64,000 nt of DNA. It comes from JAFGGT01 sp036733165. GTDB taxonomy: Archaea; Methanobacteriota_B; Thermococci; Methanofastidiosales; NM3. The position numbers and the translations under genes are program-made. The notes beneath the pieces are model-generated. The model was not told the origin of the DNA. It did no database searches and worked only from the letters and a program-made list of their open reading frames with translations. Each line of letters opens with the position of its first letter. The first letter of the stretch is position 1. This document shows, piece after piece, positions 51,735-62,000 of this stretch. The DNA lies in contig DAINBB010000002.1 in assembly GCA_036733165.1 (NCBI GenBank), positions 56,634-120,633 on the forward strand, given 5' to 3'.

Positions 51735-53219
51735 CAGCCGGGCATCGCTTCCCCAGTTCATGGTCACGGTCTGTCTTCTCATGTATTGTTTCCAGGCGTC
51801 GGAACCCGCCTCCCTGCCGCCGCCCGTCATTTTTTCGCCGCCGAAAGCGCCGCCTATCTCGGCGCCCGATGTGCCTATGTTGACATTGACTATGCCGCAG
51901 TCCGATCCCGCCGTTGACAGGAATCTCTCGATCTCCAGAAAATCCGTTGAGAAGATGGAGCTCGACAGTCCCTGAGGAACATCGTTGTGAAGAGAGATGG
52001 CCTCTTCAAGGTCGCTGTAGGGAATCACATAAAGTATCGGGGCGAAGGTCTCCTCGCACACTATCGGCATGTTGCCGGGCATCTCTATGATGGTGGGGTC
52101 GACATAGTTCCCTCCCCGTCTGCCCCCTCCGTACAGGAGACTTCCTCCCTGGTCTATGGCGCTCTCTATGGCCATCATCATGTCGTTTACGGCCTTGGAG
52201 TCTATTAGCGGGCCCATCAATGTACCTTTCTCCAGCGGATTGCCTATGGCTATCGAAGAATATGCCTTTATCACCTTGGACAGCATGTCGTCCTTGATAT
52301 TCTCGTGCACGATAACGCGCCTGATCGTGGTGCATCTTTGCCCGGCCGTTCCTATGGCCCCGAACACGAGCGAAGGAAGCAGCACGTCAAGGTCCGCCTT
52401 CTCGGTCACTATCACGGCGTTGTTCCCGCCAAGTTCCAGGATGGACCTGCCGAGCCTTTCCGCGACCGCCTGGGACACCTTTCGCCCCATGGCCACCGAA
52501 CCCGTGGCCGATATCAGCGGCATCCTCTCGTCGCGCGACATCGTGCGTCCAATCTCCCCCCCGCTCCCGCATGCGAGGCATGAGACCCCCTCGTCCCATC
52601 CATTGCCTCCGAAAACCTCGTTGCAGATGTGTTGGATGGCGATGCCACATAGCGGCACCTTCGTGGACGGTTTCCATATCGTGGTATCCCCACAGGCATA
52701 TGATACCATCGCGTTCCATCCCCATACCGCCATGGGAAAGTTGAATGCTGTTATGATGCCGACGGGGCCCAGGGGATACCATTGTTCGTACATCCTATGG
52801 CACGGCCTTTCGCTTGGCATCGTCTTTCCGTACAGCTGTCGTGAGAGTCCGCAGGCAAGATCGGACATGTCTATGGCCTCTTGGACCTCGCCGAGGCCTT
52901 CTTCCAGTATCTTTCCCATCTCAAGGGATATGAGCCTGCCGAGGTCCTTCTTCCTCTCCCTGATCAGATTGCCCATCTCCCTGATGATCTCCCCCCTCTT
53001 CGGCGCGGGAAGCTGCCTCCAGTTCTTGAACGCCCCGACGGACGCATTTGCTATCGTGTCATAATCCTTCTTTTGGACAAGTTGCACCCTGGCAATGGGG
53101 TCTCCCGTGGCGGGATTTATAGAGGATATCACCTCCCCCGTGGCGACCCACTTGTCGGGACCGATGCACCCACCAAGATTCAATTCATCGATACCGAGTC
53201 TCTTTAGGAATGATTTCAT
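51711..53219 (-). CDS. ALDH7-type aldehyde dehydrogenase (aminoadipate-semialdehyde / antiquitin group)
   Basis: 502 residues. ALDH fold with the antiquitin-specific stretches 'GLSRQLYGKTMPSERPCHRMYEQWYPLGPVGIITAFNFP' (split over the Rossmann start), catalytic Glu in 'ILELGGNNAVIV', catalytic Cys in 'GQRCTTIRRV', and the C-terminal 'GAFGGEKMTGGGREAGSDAWKQYMRR'. ALDH7 enzymes oxidise piperideine-6-carboxylate in lysine breakdown and related semialdehydes; the substrate here is inferred. It follows adenine deaminase on the same strand by 32 nt. Confidence 0.9.
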   Translation of the reverse strand: MKSFLKRLGIDELNLGGCIGPDKWVATGEVISSINPATGDPIARVQLVQKKDYDTIANASVGAFKNWRQLPAPKRGEIIREMGNLIRERKKDLGRLISLEMGKILEEGLGEVQEAIDMSDLACGLSRQLYGKTMPSERPCHRMYEQWYPLGPVGIITAFNFPMAVWGWNAMVSYACGDTTIWKPSTKVPLCGIAIQHICNEVFGGNGWDEGVSCLACGSGGEIGRTMSRDERMPLISATGSVAMGRKVSQAVAERLGRSILELGGNNAVIVTEKADLDVLLPSLVFGAIGTAGQRCTTIRRVIVHENIKDDMLSKVIKAYSSIAIGNPLEKGTLMGPLIDSKAVNDMMMAIESAIDQGGSLLYGGGRRGGNYVDPTIIEMPGNMPIVCEETFAPILYVIPYSDLEEAISLHNDVPQGLSSSIFSTDFLEIERFLSTAGSDCGIVNVNIGTSGAEIGGAFGGEKMTGGGREAGSDAWKQYMRRQTVTMNWGSDARLSQGIEFS

Positions 53220-53251
53220 GATACCTCCCAGTATGATATACGTCGGGAAAT

Positions 53252-54835
53252 TTAATAATCGTTTTCGATGAACTGGAAACTGTCGACGTCGAAAAGCCCC
53301 TTGTCGGACAACTTCAGGTGCGGAATGACAAGAAGCGCCATGAACGAAAGTGTGGTTATCGCGTTGTTCATCTTCATGCCGTGTGCCGATAGAAAGGCAT
53401 TGAGTTCAGCAAGCCTCTTGGCAGTCTCGTTCGGAGCCATGGTGCTCATAAGCCCCGCTATCTCCAAGGGGACCTCCTTCGTTCCATCTGACGAGCAGGC
53501 CACTATCCCGCCACCCATCGTTATAAGCCGATTGACCGCCTTTGCTATCAGACCGTCTTCGGAGCCTGTGGCAATTATATTGTGCGAATCGTGAGCTATT
53601 GTCTGTGCCAGGGCGCAGTCTTCCATCCGCATGCCGTGGATGAGCGCGACCGAGGGCGCGCTGACACCATACCTGCTCAGGACAACGAGCTTTTGAACAT
53701 CCCTGCCATCAACATCTTCTGGTACTAGGTGCTCTGTGATGAGCTCGCCGTCTATGGAGCCGATGATATGCCCCCGCGACGTTTCGCCGACCGGCAGGTC
53801 GCGCACCGACATTTCCATGGCCCTCATCACGTCCCTTCTATTTGTTGCGGGGATCGTCCTTTTAAGGGGCTTCCCGGAGACGCACACCGGTTCACCATGG
53901 AAGTATACCTTGGCCGGCATGAACCTATCGATGTCATCGAGCACCAAGAGGTTCGCGAGTTGACCTTCCTGCATCCTTCCGGAATCGAGGGAGTAGTGAA
54001 GGGAAGGGTTGTGGGTCACCATCTTTATCGCTTCTATCGGGTCCTTTCCGTATGCGACAGCCATTGAGAGAAGATGGTCCATATGTCCATACTTCAGAAT
54101 GTCGTCCACATGCTTGTCATCGGAACAGAGGGCAAAGGCCTCTTTAAGCCCTATGAGATTCTTGAGGTTCTTTGCGCTCGACCCCTCCCTTATGAAAATT
54201 CTCATTCCCTTGTCTGCCTTTTCCTTGGCTTCCCTGAGCGTTGTGCACTCGTGTTCCGTAGTGATCCCTGCCGCAACGTACCTTTCCAAGGCCTCGCCCG
54301 ACAGACCTGGACAGTGGCCATCGATGGGCTTTCCAAGCGCCTTGGCGACATTGATCTTTTCCATGCACTCCTCGTTGCCGCCCACAACTCCGGGATAGTT
54401 CATCATCTCGCCTAGGGCAACGAACTCCCCGCGTAGCAGGAGCTCCCTGATGTCAGATGGCGTTATCACTGCGCCCGCAGTTTCAAAACGCGTTGCCGGA
54501 ACGCAGGACGGGGCGGTGAAGTAGATATCAGCTATCGCGGACCTCGAGTCCTGGACCATCAGCTCGATGCCTTCCATTCCCAGGACATTTGCTATCTCGT
54601 GGGGATCCGCCACCACTGCCGATGTCCCATGGGGTGCGACTGCCGAGGAGAATATGGAGGGGGGCATCATGGTGCTCTCTATGTGGATGTGCGGGTCTAT
54701 GTATCCTGGGCATATGAATCTGTCATAGCTGTTTGAGTTTTCGGTGATCCCCACTATCCTTTCACCGAACTCCACCGTTCCTGGAAAGACATCGCCACTG
54801 CCGGCATCTATTATGTTGCCCTCTAGCAGAACCAT
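53252..54835 (-). CDS. ade: Adenine deaminase
   Basis: 527 residues, within the usual range. Amidohydrolase metal motifs: 'CPGYIDPHIHIESTMMPP', 'PIDGHCPGLSG', 'GITTEHECTT' and 'FALCSDDKH'. The C-terminal Ade domain carries 'TIAHDSHNIIATG' and 'GGGIVAC'. It converts adenine to hypoxanthine in purine salvage or breakdown. The start ATG 54835 lies 102 bp from the divergent P5C dehydrogenase gene. Confidence 0.95.
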   Translation of the reverse strand: MVLLEGNIIDAGSGDVFPGTVEFGERIVGITENSNSYDRFICPGYIDPHIHIESTMMPPSIFSSAVAPHGTSAVVADPHEIANVLGMEGIELMVQDSRSAIADIYFTAPSCVPATRFETAGAVITPSDIRELLLRGEFVALGEMMNYPGVVGGNEECMEKINVAKALGKPIDGHCPGLSGEALERYVAAGITTEHECTTLREAKEKADKGMRIFIREGSSAKNLKNLIGLKEAFALCSDDKHVDDILKYGHMDHLLSMAVAYGKDPIEAIKMVTHNPSLHYSLDSGRMQEGQLANLLVLDDIDRFMPAKVYFHGEPVCVSGKPLKRTIPATNRRDVMRAMEMSVRDLPVGETSRGHIIGSIDGELITEHLVPEDVDGRDVQKLVVLSRYGVSAPSVALIHGMRMEDCALAQTIAHDSHNIIATGSEDGLIAKAVNRLITMGGGIVACSSDGTKEVPLEIAGLMSTMAPNETAKRLAELNAFLSAHGMKMNNAITTLSFMALLVIPHLKLSDKGLFDVDSFQFIENDY

Positions 54836-54937
54836 GGTAGAGAATGTGCCTTTGGGTATATACTTTTTTCTAAGGCGCCCAGACCTTCAGAAATAATATT
54901 AAGCATTAGGCAACATAATATTGAGGGGAGGTTTAAG

Positions 54938-56488
54938 ATGGATCTACCACCATACACAAACGAACCCTTGACGGATTTTTCCAAGGACGAGAACAAGGAA
55001 GCCATGTTCAAGGCCTTGGACACTGTATATGGCTCCTTTGGGGAGGAATATAAGATTGTTATTGGCGGAGAGAGGATAGAAACGGGGGCTTTCATAGAAT
55101 CCAGGAATCCCGCATCGCCAAACGAGGTGGTCGGCAGGGTCTGCATGGCTGACAAGGAACTTTCGAATCATGCCGTGGAGGTTGCCCACGACGCCTTTGA
55201 CAAATGGTCCAGGACCCATGCCAGGACCAGAGTAAAGCACATGCTGAAGGCGGCATCCATGCTGAGAAGGAAAAAGCACGAGTTCTCGGCCACGATGATA
55301 TTTGAGGTCGGAAAGTCCTGGGCGGAGGCGGACGCCGACATCGCCGAGGCCATAGACTTTCTTGAGTACTACTCCAGGCAGATGTTGCGCCTGGCCGGCG
55401 ACCAGGAGGTCTATCCTTTTCCAGGGGAGATGACCACATACAGGTACATACCTTTGGGCGTCGGGGTTATCATACCGCCATGGAACTTTCCGTCGGCGAT
55501 CCTCACGGGAATGACGTCGTCTGCCCTCGTTACAGGGAACACCGCGGTGTTGAAACCCGCGTCGGACTCTCCGGTGGTCGGTGCCAAGATTGCGGAGGTA
55601 CTTTTCGAGACGGACCTGCCAAGGGGAGTCCTGAACTTCGTGCCCGGGCACGGAAGCACGGTGGGAGAAGCGCTCGTCGAACACCCGCTGACACGATTTG
55701 TCAGTTTCACGGGTTCTATGGATGTTGGCAAGGGCATATACGAGAAGGCTTCCATAGTCTGGGAAGGGCAAAGATGGCTCAAGAGGGTCGTGACCGAGAT
55801 GGGCGGAAAGGACTGCCTAATAGTGGACGACCCGTGCGATGTCGACCAGGCCGCCCATGAGACGATCCTATCCGCATTTGGGTATCAGGGTCAGAAATGC
55901 TCCGCCTGTTCTAGGGCCATCGTTGTCGAGTCGATATACGATGAATATGTGAAGAAGCTTCACGACGGGGTAAAGGGCATCAATGTGGGGCCCACCTACG
56001 ACCCGACCCACTTCATGGGCCCCCTGTCCTCTGAGCAGGCCTTCAAGAAGGTCATGAAATACATAGAGATTGGCAAGGGCGAGGCCGTCCTCATGGCGGG
56101 CGGAAAATGGATAGGGGAGGAAGGCTACTTCGTGGAGCCCACCATATTCGTGGATGTCGACCCTGGGTCAAGGCTTGCTCAGGAGGAGATATTCGGGCCG
56201 GTCCTCTCGGTCATCAAGGCGAAGGACTTCGAGGAGGCCCTCTCGATTGCGAACGACACCATCTATGGCCTTACTGGGGGGATATTCTCCAAGGACCGCA
56301 ACCACATAGAGAGGACAAAGAACGAGCTTGCCGTTGGCAACCTGTACGTCAACAGGAAGATAACCGGCGCACTGGTGGGCGTCCAACCGTTCGGGGGTTA
56401 CAAAATGTCCGGCACATGCTCAAAAGCTGGCGGGCCGGAACACCTTTTGCTGTTCATGCAAGGGAAATCCATAGCTGAAAGGCTGTGA
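54938..56488 (+). CDS. 1-pyrroline-5-carboxylate dehydrogenase (RocA/PutA-type ALDH)
   Basis: 516 residues. N-terminal 'FSKDENKEAMFKALDTV', then 'IVIGGERIETGAFIESRNPASPNEVVG' as in RocA-type enzymes. NAD site: 'IPPWNFPSAILTGMTSSAL'. Catalytic Glu in 'VTEMGGKDCLIV', Cys in 'GYQGQKCSACSRAIV'. The C-terminal segment is 'VGVQPFGGYKMSGTCSKAGGPEHL'. It oxidises glutamate semialdehyde/P5C to glutamate in proline or arginine breakdown. A strong GAGGGGAGG (54923-54931) lies 6 nt before ATG 54938. No proline dehydrogenase is adjacent. Confidence 0.92.
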   Translation: MDLPPYTNEPLTDFSKDENKEAMFKALDTVYGSFGEEYKIVIGGERIETGAFIESRNPASPNEVVGRVCMADKELSNHAVEVAHDAFDKWSRTHARTRVKHMLKAASMLRRKKHEFSATMIFEVGKSWAEADADIAEAIDFLEYYSRQMLRLAGDQEVYPFPGEMTTYRYIPLGVGVIIPPWNFPSAILTGMTSSALVTGNTAVLKPASDSPVVGAKIAEVLFETDLPRGVLNFVPGHGSTVGEALVEHPLTRFVSFTGSMDVGKGIYEKASIVWEGQRWLKRVVTEMGGKDCLIVDDPCDVDQAAHETILSAFGYQGQKCSACSRAIVVESIYDEYVKKLHDGVKGINVGPTYDPTHFMGPLSSEQAFKKVMKYIEIGKGEAVLMAGGKWIGEEGYFVEPTIFVDVDPGSRLAQEEIFGPVLSVIKAKDFEEALSIANDTIYGLTGGIFSKDRNHIERTKNELAVGNLYVNRKITGALVGVQPFGGYKMSGTCSKAGGPEHLLLFMQGKSIAERL

Positions 56489-56572
56489 AATCATTCCAAT
56501 ACGGCGCTTAATATAAAAATGATGAAATAAAAGAAATAAAAATAATTCTTAATCCCGCAGGAAGGCATAAGC

Positions 56573-57556
56573 TTGTCCAAACTGATACCCGACTACAGGA
56601 AAATATTTGAAAAGGCCGTGGACCCCATGATAATATGCGACCTTGAGGGCACGTTCCTATATGTGAATGATGCCCTATGCAACATCTACGGGTACACCAG
56701 GGACGAGCTGATGGGCATGCGGCCCCAGGACCTTGACGCAATGGAAGATGAGGACAAGGCCATGGCAAGGCTCGAGGACATCAGGCAGAAAGGACAGATA
56801 TCCTTCGATGCTATACATTCCTCAAAGGGGGGCAACCTCTTCCATGTCCATGTCACCTGCAGTGTCATCGACAACGAATATTTCTATACCATATTCCATG
56901 ATATCACAAGTTACAAGGAATGGGAAAGGACACTGAAGGTCCAGCGCGACGAACTTTCGGAGTTCTCCCACACCGTGGCGCATGCAATGCGTAACAAGTT
57001 GTCTATAATATTATATTATCTCGATTTTCTTCAGGAGGGGGATGTGAACAGAAAGATCTACCACAAGAAGGCGCGCAAGGTGATAGAGGACTCCCTGGAT
57101 TACATCGAGAAACAACTGAGGCTTGCAGACGCCGGGAAGATAATAGGGGAGATGAGGATGTTCGACCCAAACGCGATACTTTCCAAATATAAGAAGCTCT
57201 ATCATGTGGACCTGGTGTATGCCGACCTGCCGATAGTCATGGGGGATCCTATCAGGCTCGAGGACGTGTTTGACAACATCATCAGCAACTCCATAATCCA
57301 TGGCAAGGCGAAAACGGTCAACATAGAATCCTTCAAGCATGACGGGATATGCAGGTTCGTTATCAAGGACGACGGCACAGGCATCGATGATGACGTCCTT
57401 CCCCACATCTTCAATGCGGGATTCTCCACCAACAGTTCGGGCTACGGCCTGCATATAGTCAAGAGGATAATAGAGGCTCACGGAGGCAGCATCGAGGTCA
57501 GTTCCCAGATTGGGAACGGAACCTCTGTGAGCATCAGCCTGCCGCACTGCGGATAG
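56573..57556 (+). CDS. PAS-domain sensor histidine kinase
   Basis: 327 residues. PAS domain about 5-120 ('RKIFEKAVDPMIICDLEGTFLYVNDALCNIYGYTRDEL'); dimerisation/phosphoacceptor helix with 'FSHTVAHAMRNKLS'; ATPase domain with N box 'NIISNSIIHGKA', G1 'DDGTGIDD' and 'GYGLHIVKRIIEAHGG'. No membrane helix, so it is cytoplasmic. TTG start with AGGAAGG upstream. No response regulator is adjacent, so it is an orphan kinase; many euryarchaeal PAS kinases are. Confidence 0.88.
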   Translation: MSKLIPDYRKIFEKAVDPMIICDLEGTFLYVNDALCNIYGYTRDELMGMRPQDLDAMEDEDKAMARLEDIRQKGQISFDAIHSSKGGNLFHVHVTCSVIDNEYFYTIFHDITSYKEWERTLKVQRDELSEFSHTVAHAMRNKLSIILYYLDFLQEGDVNRKIYHKKARKVIEDSLDYIEKQLRLADAGKIIGEMRMFDPNAILSKYKKLYHVDLVYADLPIVMGDPIRLEDVFDNIISNSIIHGKAKTVNIESFKHDGICRFVIKDDGTGIDDDVLPHIFNAGFSTNSSGYGLHIVKRIIEAHGGSIEVSSQIGNGTSVSISLPHCG

Positions 57557-57939
57557 GGCGGCCATCTGCCAAATGACACCCCTGTTCACGCATCGTTTTC
57601 CAAAGCTTAATTTTATAAAGGCAAAAGAGATAGATATACTCTCGGTGAACAAATTAACATTTTTCAACAAGACGCTGCCGACGCGTTCTGTGCCGACGAA
57701 ATTCCTGGCGGAATGTCTCATTTCTTGCTCTTTTTTGGCATCAGGGCCGATTGCGTGCGCCAACGGAATCGTCCGGGGCGTGGACGTCATACAACAAGTG
57801 ACCCCCTATGGAGGACAAACAGGTACAACTCGTCACTATCCCAACTGGTATCCTTTTTTTTGTCAATTTATCAACGTAAACTATTTATTACGCGCTCAGT
57901 TTAAAACACCAGTCACTATAATAAGGACACTCAAGGGTT
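57557..57939 (+). other. 383-bp gap before carA; possible small transcript
   Basis: The stretch holds a TATA-like TTTATAAA (57612-57619) and, about 240 bp on, an eight-T run (57853-57860). The section between is about as G+C-rich as coding DNA. A 102-codon frame starts at GTG 57645, 28-29 nt after the TATA centre. It runs across the carA TATA box and into carA (to 57953), with a hydrophobic 'FLAECLISCSFLASGPIACA' segment and no family I recognise. It could be a small gene or a non-coding RNA of about 200 nt ending at the T-run. The last 80 bp are A+T-rich promoter DNA. Confidence 0.35.
57917..57924 (+). promoter_or_regulatory. TATA box of carAB
   Basis: TATAATAA centred about 25.5 nt before ATG 57946, indicating a leaderless carA transcript. 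Confidence 0.5.
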
Positions 57940-57945
57940 ATGCAA

Positions 57946-59073
57946 ATGCTTAATGATAACGGAAAGAAGGCCATCTTGGCGTTGGCCGATGGGACGGTGT
58001 ACCAAGGCAGGGGATACGGCCCTTTGGGTGTCTATGAGGGGGAGGCGGTATTCGCCACGGGCATGGTCGGATATCCCGAGTCTATGACGGACCCCTCATA
58101 TCACAAACAGTTTCTCGCGTTTACTTATCCTCTCATAGGCAACTATGGGGTCCATGACTTTGTCGATGGTGGGTTTGGAATCCCTAAATACTTTGAATCC
58201 GATTCTATCAAGACCGCCGGCATAATAACACACGAGATATGCGACAGACCAAACCACTGGACCAATACGAAAACCTTGGAGAAGTGGCTTGACGACGAGG
58301 GCGTGCCCGCGATCTCTGGGATCGACACGCGAAGCCTTACAAAGCGCCTGAGGGAATATGGGACGATGTCCTCCTGCATATGCATATGCGACGGGTCCAC
58401 GGATATCGACAGACTGCTCGACAAGGCCCGGAAGATGAAGGATCCCACAGACGACAATCTGGTAAGGGAGGCCAGCACAGAGTTCACGAGAATATACAAC
58501 GACAATGCGAAGGACACTGTGGTCCTCCTGGACTGTGGGGCGAAGTATGGCATCGTCCGTTCATTGGTTAACAGGGGGATGCGGGTCGTACAGGTCAAGT
58601 ACGATACACCGTACGACGTGATAGAGGGATACTCTCCCAAGGGACTCATGATCAGCAACGGGCCCGGAAATCCAGACAAGGTGGATTCCATAAGGGACAC
58701 GATAAACGATGCCATATCAAGCGAGTTGCCGGTCTTTGGCATATGTATGGGAAATCAGTTGCTTGCCCTGGCCAGGGGCGCCAGCACATACAAGCTGCCG
58801 TACGGGCACCGTTCCCAGAATCAGCCCTGCGTTGAGATGGGAACAAAAAGATGTTACATTACAAGTCAGAACCATGGTTATGTGGTGGATCCCGATTCCC
58901 TTGAGGACACCGACATGGAACTTTGGTTCGTAAATGCAAATGATGATAGTTGTGAGGGACTGAGATCTGACAGGGTAGGGGCCTTTTCAGTGCAGTTCCA
59001 TCCGGAGGCCTCTCCGGGGCCGGAGGACACGAACTATCTTTTCGATATTTTCATGAAAGCGATGGGGATATGA
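57946..59073 (+). CDS. carA: Carbamoyl-phosphate synthase small (glutaminase) subunit
   Basis: 375 residues from ATG 57946 (ATG 57940 also in frame). The N-terminal domain 'KKAILALADGTVYQGRGYG' and 'GMVGYPESMTDPSYHKQFLAFTYPLIGNYGV' is followed by a class I amidotransferase domain. Its nucleophile lies in 'VFGICMGNQLLAL', with the His/Glu pair in 'SVQFHPEASPGPEDT'. It supplies ammonia from glutamine to CarB for pyrimidine and arginine synthesis. Its stop overlaps the carB start (ATGA). Confidence 0.97.
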   Translation: MLNDNGKKAILALADGTVYQGRGYGPLGVYEGEAVFATGMVGYPESMTDPSYHKQFLAFTYPLIGNYGVHDFVDGGFGIPKYFESDSIKTAGIITHEICDRPNHWTNTKTLEKWLDDEGVPAISGIDTRSLTKRLREYGTMSSCICICDGSTDIDRLLDKARKMKDPTDDNLVREASTEFTRIYNDNAKDTVVLLDCGAKYGIVRSLVNRGMRVVQVKYDTPYDVIEGYSPKGLMISNGPGNPDKVDSIRDTINDAISSELPVFGICMGNQLLALARGASTYKLPYGHRSQNQPCVEMGTKRCYITSQNHGYVVDPDSLEDTDMELWFVNANDDSCEGLRSDRVGAFSVQFHPEASPGPEDTNYLFDIFMKAMGI

Positions 59074-62000
59074 TGCCAGCCGACAAGAGTATAAAAAAGA
59101 CACTGATATTGGGAAGCGGCGCAGTACGTATCGGCCAGGCAGGCGAGTTCGATTATTCCGGAAGCCAGGCCCTCAAGGCCCTCAAGGAGGAGGGCATTAA
59201 GACCGTACTCATAAATCCGAACGTTGCCACCATCCAGACCGACCCGAGATTGGCCGACAGGGTGTACCTGATGCCCCTGACAAAGCGCTATATCGAGGAG
59301 ATCATCAGGGAGGAGCGTCCAGACAGCGTTCTCTTGGGTTTCGGCGGCCAGTCGGCCCTCAATGCGGGCATCTCTCTTTGGGAGGACGGTACATTCGAAA
59401 AGCACGGAATAAGGGTCCTTGGGACCTCGGTCGAATCCATCCAAAAGACAGAGGACAGGGAGCTTTTCAAACAGGTCATGGAGAAGGCCGAGGTAAAGAC
59501 ACTGAAAAGCAGGACCGTCCACACCTTCGAGGAGGCACGGGACGTCGCCGAGAGCCTTGGATACCCTGTCATGGTCAGGCCCGCCTACACGCTCGGCGGT
59601 AAGGGCTCGGGCGTCGCATACGACGAGAACGAGCTTGAGACCGTTGCCACCAAGGGACTGTCCCTCAGCCTCATAGGCCAGGTCCTCATAGAGGAGTATG
59701 TCGGCGGCTGGAAGGAGATAGAATACGAGGTGGTGAGGGACGCCGATGACAACTGCATCTGCATCTGCAACATGGAGAACTTCGACCCCATGGGCATCCA
59801 TACCGGCGATTCTATAGTCGTCTGTCCATCCCAGACGCTGACCAACGAGGAATACCACATGCTCAGGAGCGTCTCCATAAGGGCGGTTAGGGAGGCCGGA
59901 ATAGTCGGGGAGTGCAACATACAGTATGCTCTCGACCCCTCGTCAACGGAATACCGCGTCATAGAGATTAATCCACGATTATCAAGATCATCCGCCTTGG
60001 CGTCAAAGGCCACGGGCTATCCATTGGCATACATTGCCGCCAAACTGTCTGTCGGGTACTCGCTGACAGAGCTTGTCAACGGCGTGACGGGAAAGACCAC
60101 CGCGTGCTTCGAACCCGCCATCGACTACATCACGATAAAGATGCCGAGATGGGACCTCCAGAAGTTCGAGGGGGTGTCGGAGGTGCTGGGCTCACAGATG
60201 AAGAGCGTCGGCGAGGTAATGGCCATCGGAACGTGTTTCGAGGAGGCCCTCCAGAAGGCCGTGAGGATGTTGGATGTCGGAAAGAAGGGCATCGTCAGTT
60301 CCTTTGGCAGGAATCTCCCCAAGAAGGACCTGCTTGAACGTTGCAGGGTGCCGACGCCCACTAGGATATTTTACATAGTCTCGGCCCTCAGAAAGGGAAT
60401 TTCCGTGGATGAGATAGCCGAGCTAAGCAGGATAGACAGCTTCTTCCTTTACAAGATCAAGAACATAGTCGACTTCTATACCCATCTCAAGGACATCAAG
60501 AACGAGAACGTCAATCTCTCGCAGGACGAGCTCAAGGCCCTGTTAAGAGGGGCGAAGCTTCTGGGTTTCAACGACAGGCAGATAGGGGAGACCCTCAATC
60601 GCGGCGAGAATGAGGTATGGGAGCTGAGGACGGGATGGGGCATTGTGCCCTGGGTCCGGCAGATAGACACCCTTGCCGCCGAATGGCCGGCGACCACGAA
60701 CTATCTATACATGACATACGGCGCCCAAGAGGACGATGTTGAGTTTGACGCCCAGAGCAAGGCCATCGTGCTGGGGTCCGGAGTGTACAGGATCGGCAGC
60801 AGCGTGGAGTTCGACTGGTGTGCGGTCAACATGATATGGGGCCTTAAGGACCAGGGGATGGAAGAGGTCATATCCATCAATTGCAATCCCGAGACGGTGT
60901 CCACGGACTATGATATCAGCGACAAGCTGTACTTCGAGGAGCTGACCTACGAGCGGGTGCTCGACATATACGAGAAGGAACAACCGAAGGGCATTGTGCT
61001 TGGCGTGGGCGGCCAGACATCGAACAACCTCGCACCTTACCTTGTGAAGAGAAGCGGCGTGAAGATACTTGGCACGACCCCGCACGACATCGACAGGGCG
61101 GAGGACAGGTCCAAGTTCTCGAAACTTATGGACACGTTGGAGCTCAAGCAGCCGGAGTGGACCGTGGCGACCTCCTTCGAGGAGGCCCTTGAGTTCGTGA
61201 AGAAGGTGTCGCTACCTGTTCTGGTCAGGCCTTCCTATGTGCTCTCCGGCGCGGCCATGAAGGTCGCTGACACCGAGAAGGAGCTTGAGGAGTATATATC
61301 CAACGCCGTCAAGGTCTCAAAAAGGTATCCTGTGGTGGTGTCGAAGTTCTTCGACAACGCCAGGGAGATCGAGATTGACGGGGTGTCCAACGGCAAGGGA
61401 GACATGATAGGATTCATCCTCGAGCATGTCGACCCGGCCGGTGTCCACAGTGGCGATGCCACGGTGGTGACGCCGTCGGGAAAGCTTTCAGAGAAGTTGA
61501 GAAAGGACCTGCACGACTATTCGAAGAAGATAGTCGGCGCACTGAACATCAAGGGGCCTTTCAACATACAGTACCTTGTAACGAGCGACGACAGCGTCTT
61601 TATTATAGAGTGCAATTCCAGGTCTTCCAGGTCGATGCCCTTCGTATCGAAGGTATATGGGATAAACCTGATGGAGGAGGCGGCCAAGGTGGTACTCGAC
61701 ACGGACGACCTTGTGGAGAATCCGCCGCCGATACGCGACCACATCAAGAAGGGCGTCAAGTTCCCCAAGTTCTCTTTCGTGAGGCTCTCCGGCGCCAAGC
61801 CGGTCACCGGGGTGGAGATGATGTCCACCGGGGAGGTCGCAAGCATAGGGGACGACTTCCATGACGCCTTCAAGAAGGCGATGTTCTCTGCAAATCCCCA
61901 TCTTGATAAGGAGTCGCTTGGGATATGCATACTATGCAACAACGAGAAACAGGTGCCATTCCTGGTGCACATAGCCCAGGAGCTTTCCGGTTTTGGAGCC

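Noticed and set aside
57011..57790. A 259-codon minus-strand frame across the histidine kinase end and the carA gap
   Set aside because: Most of it is antisense to the kinase ATPase domain, and the part in the gap shows no recognisable domain or expression signals.
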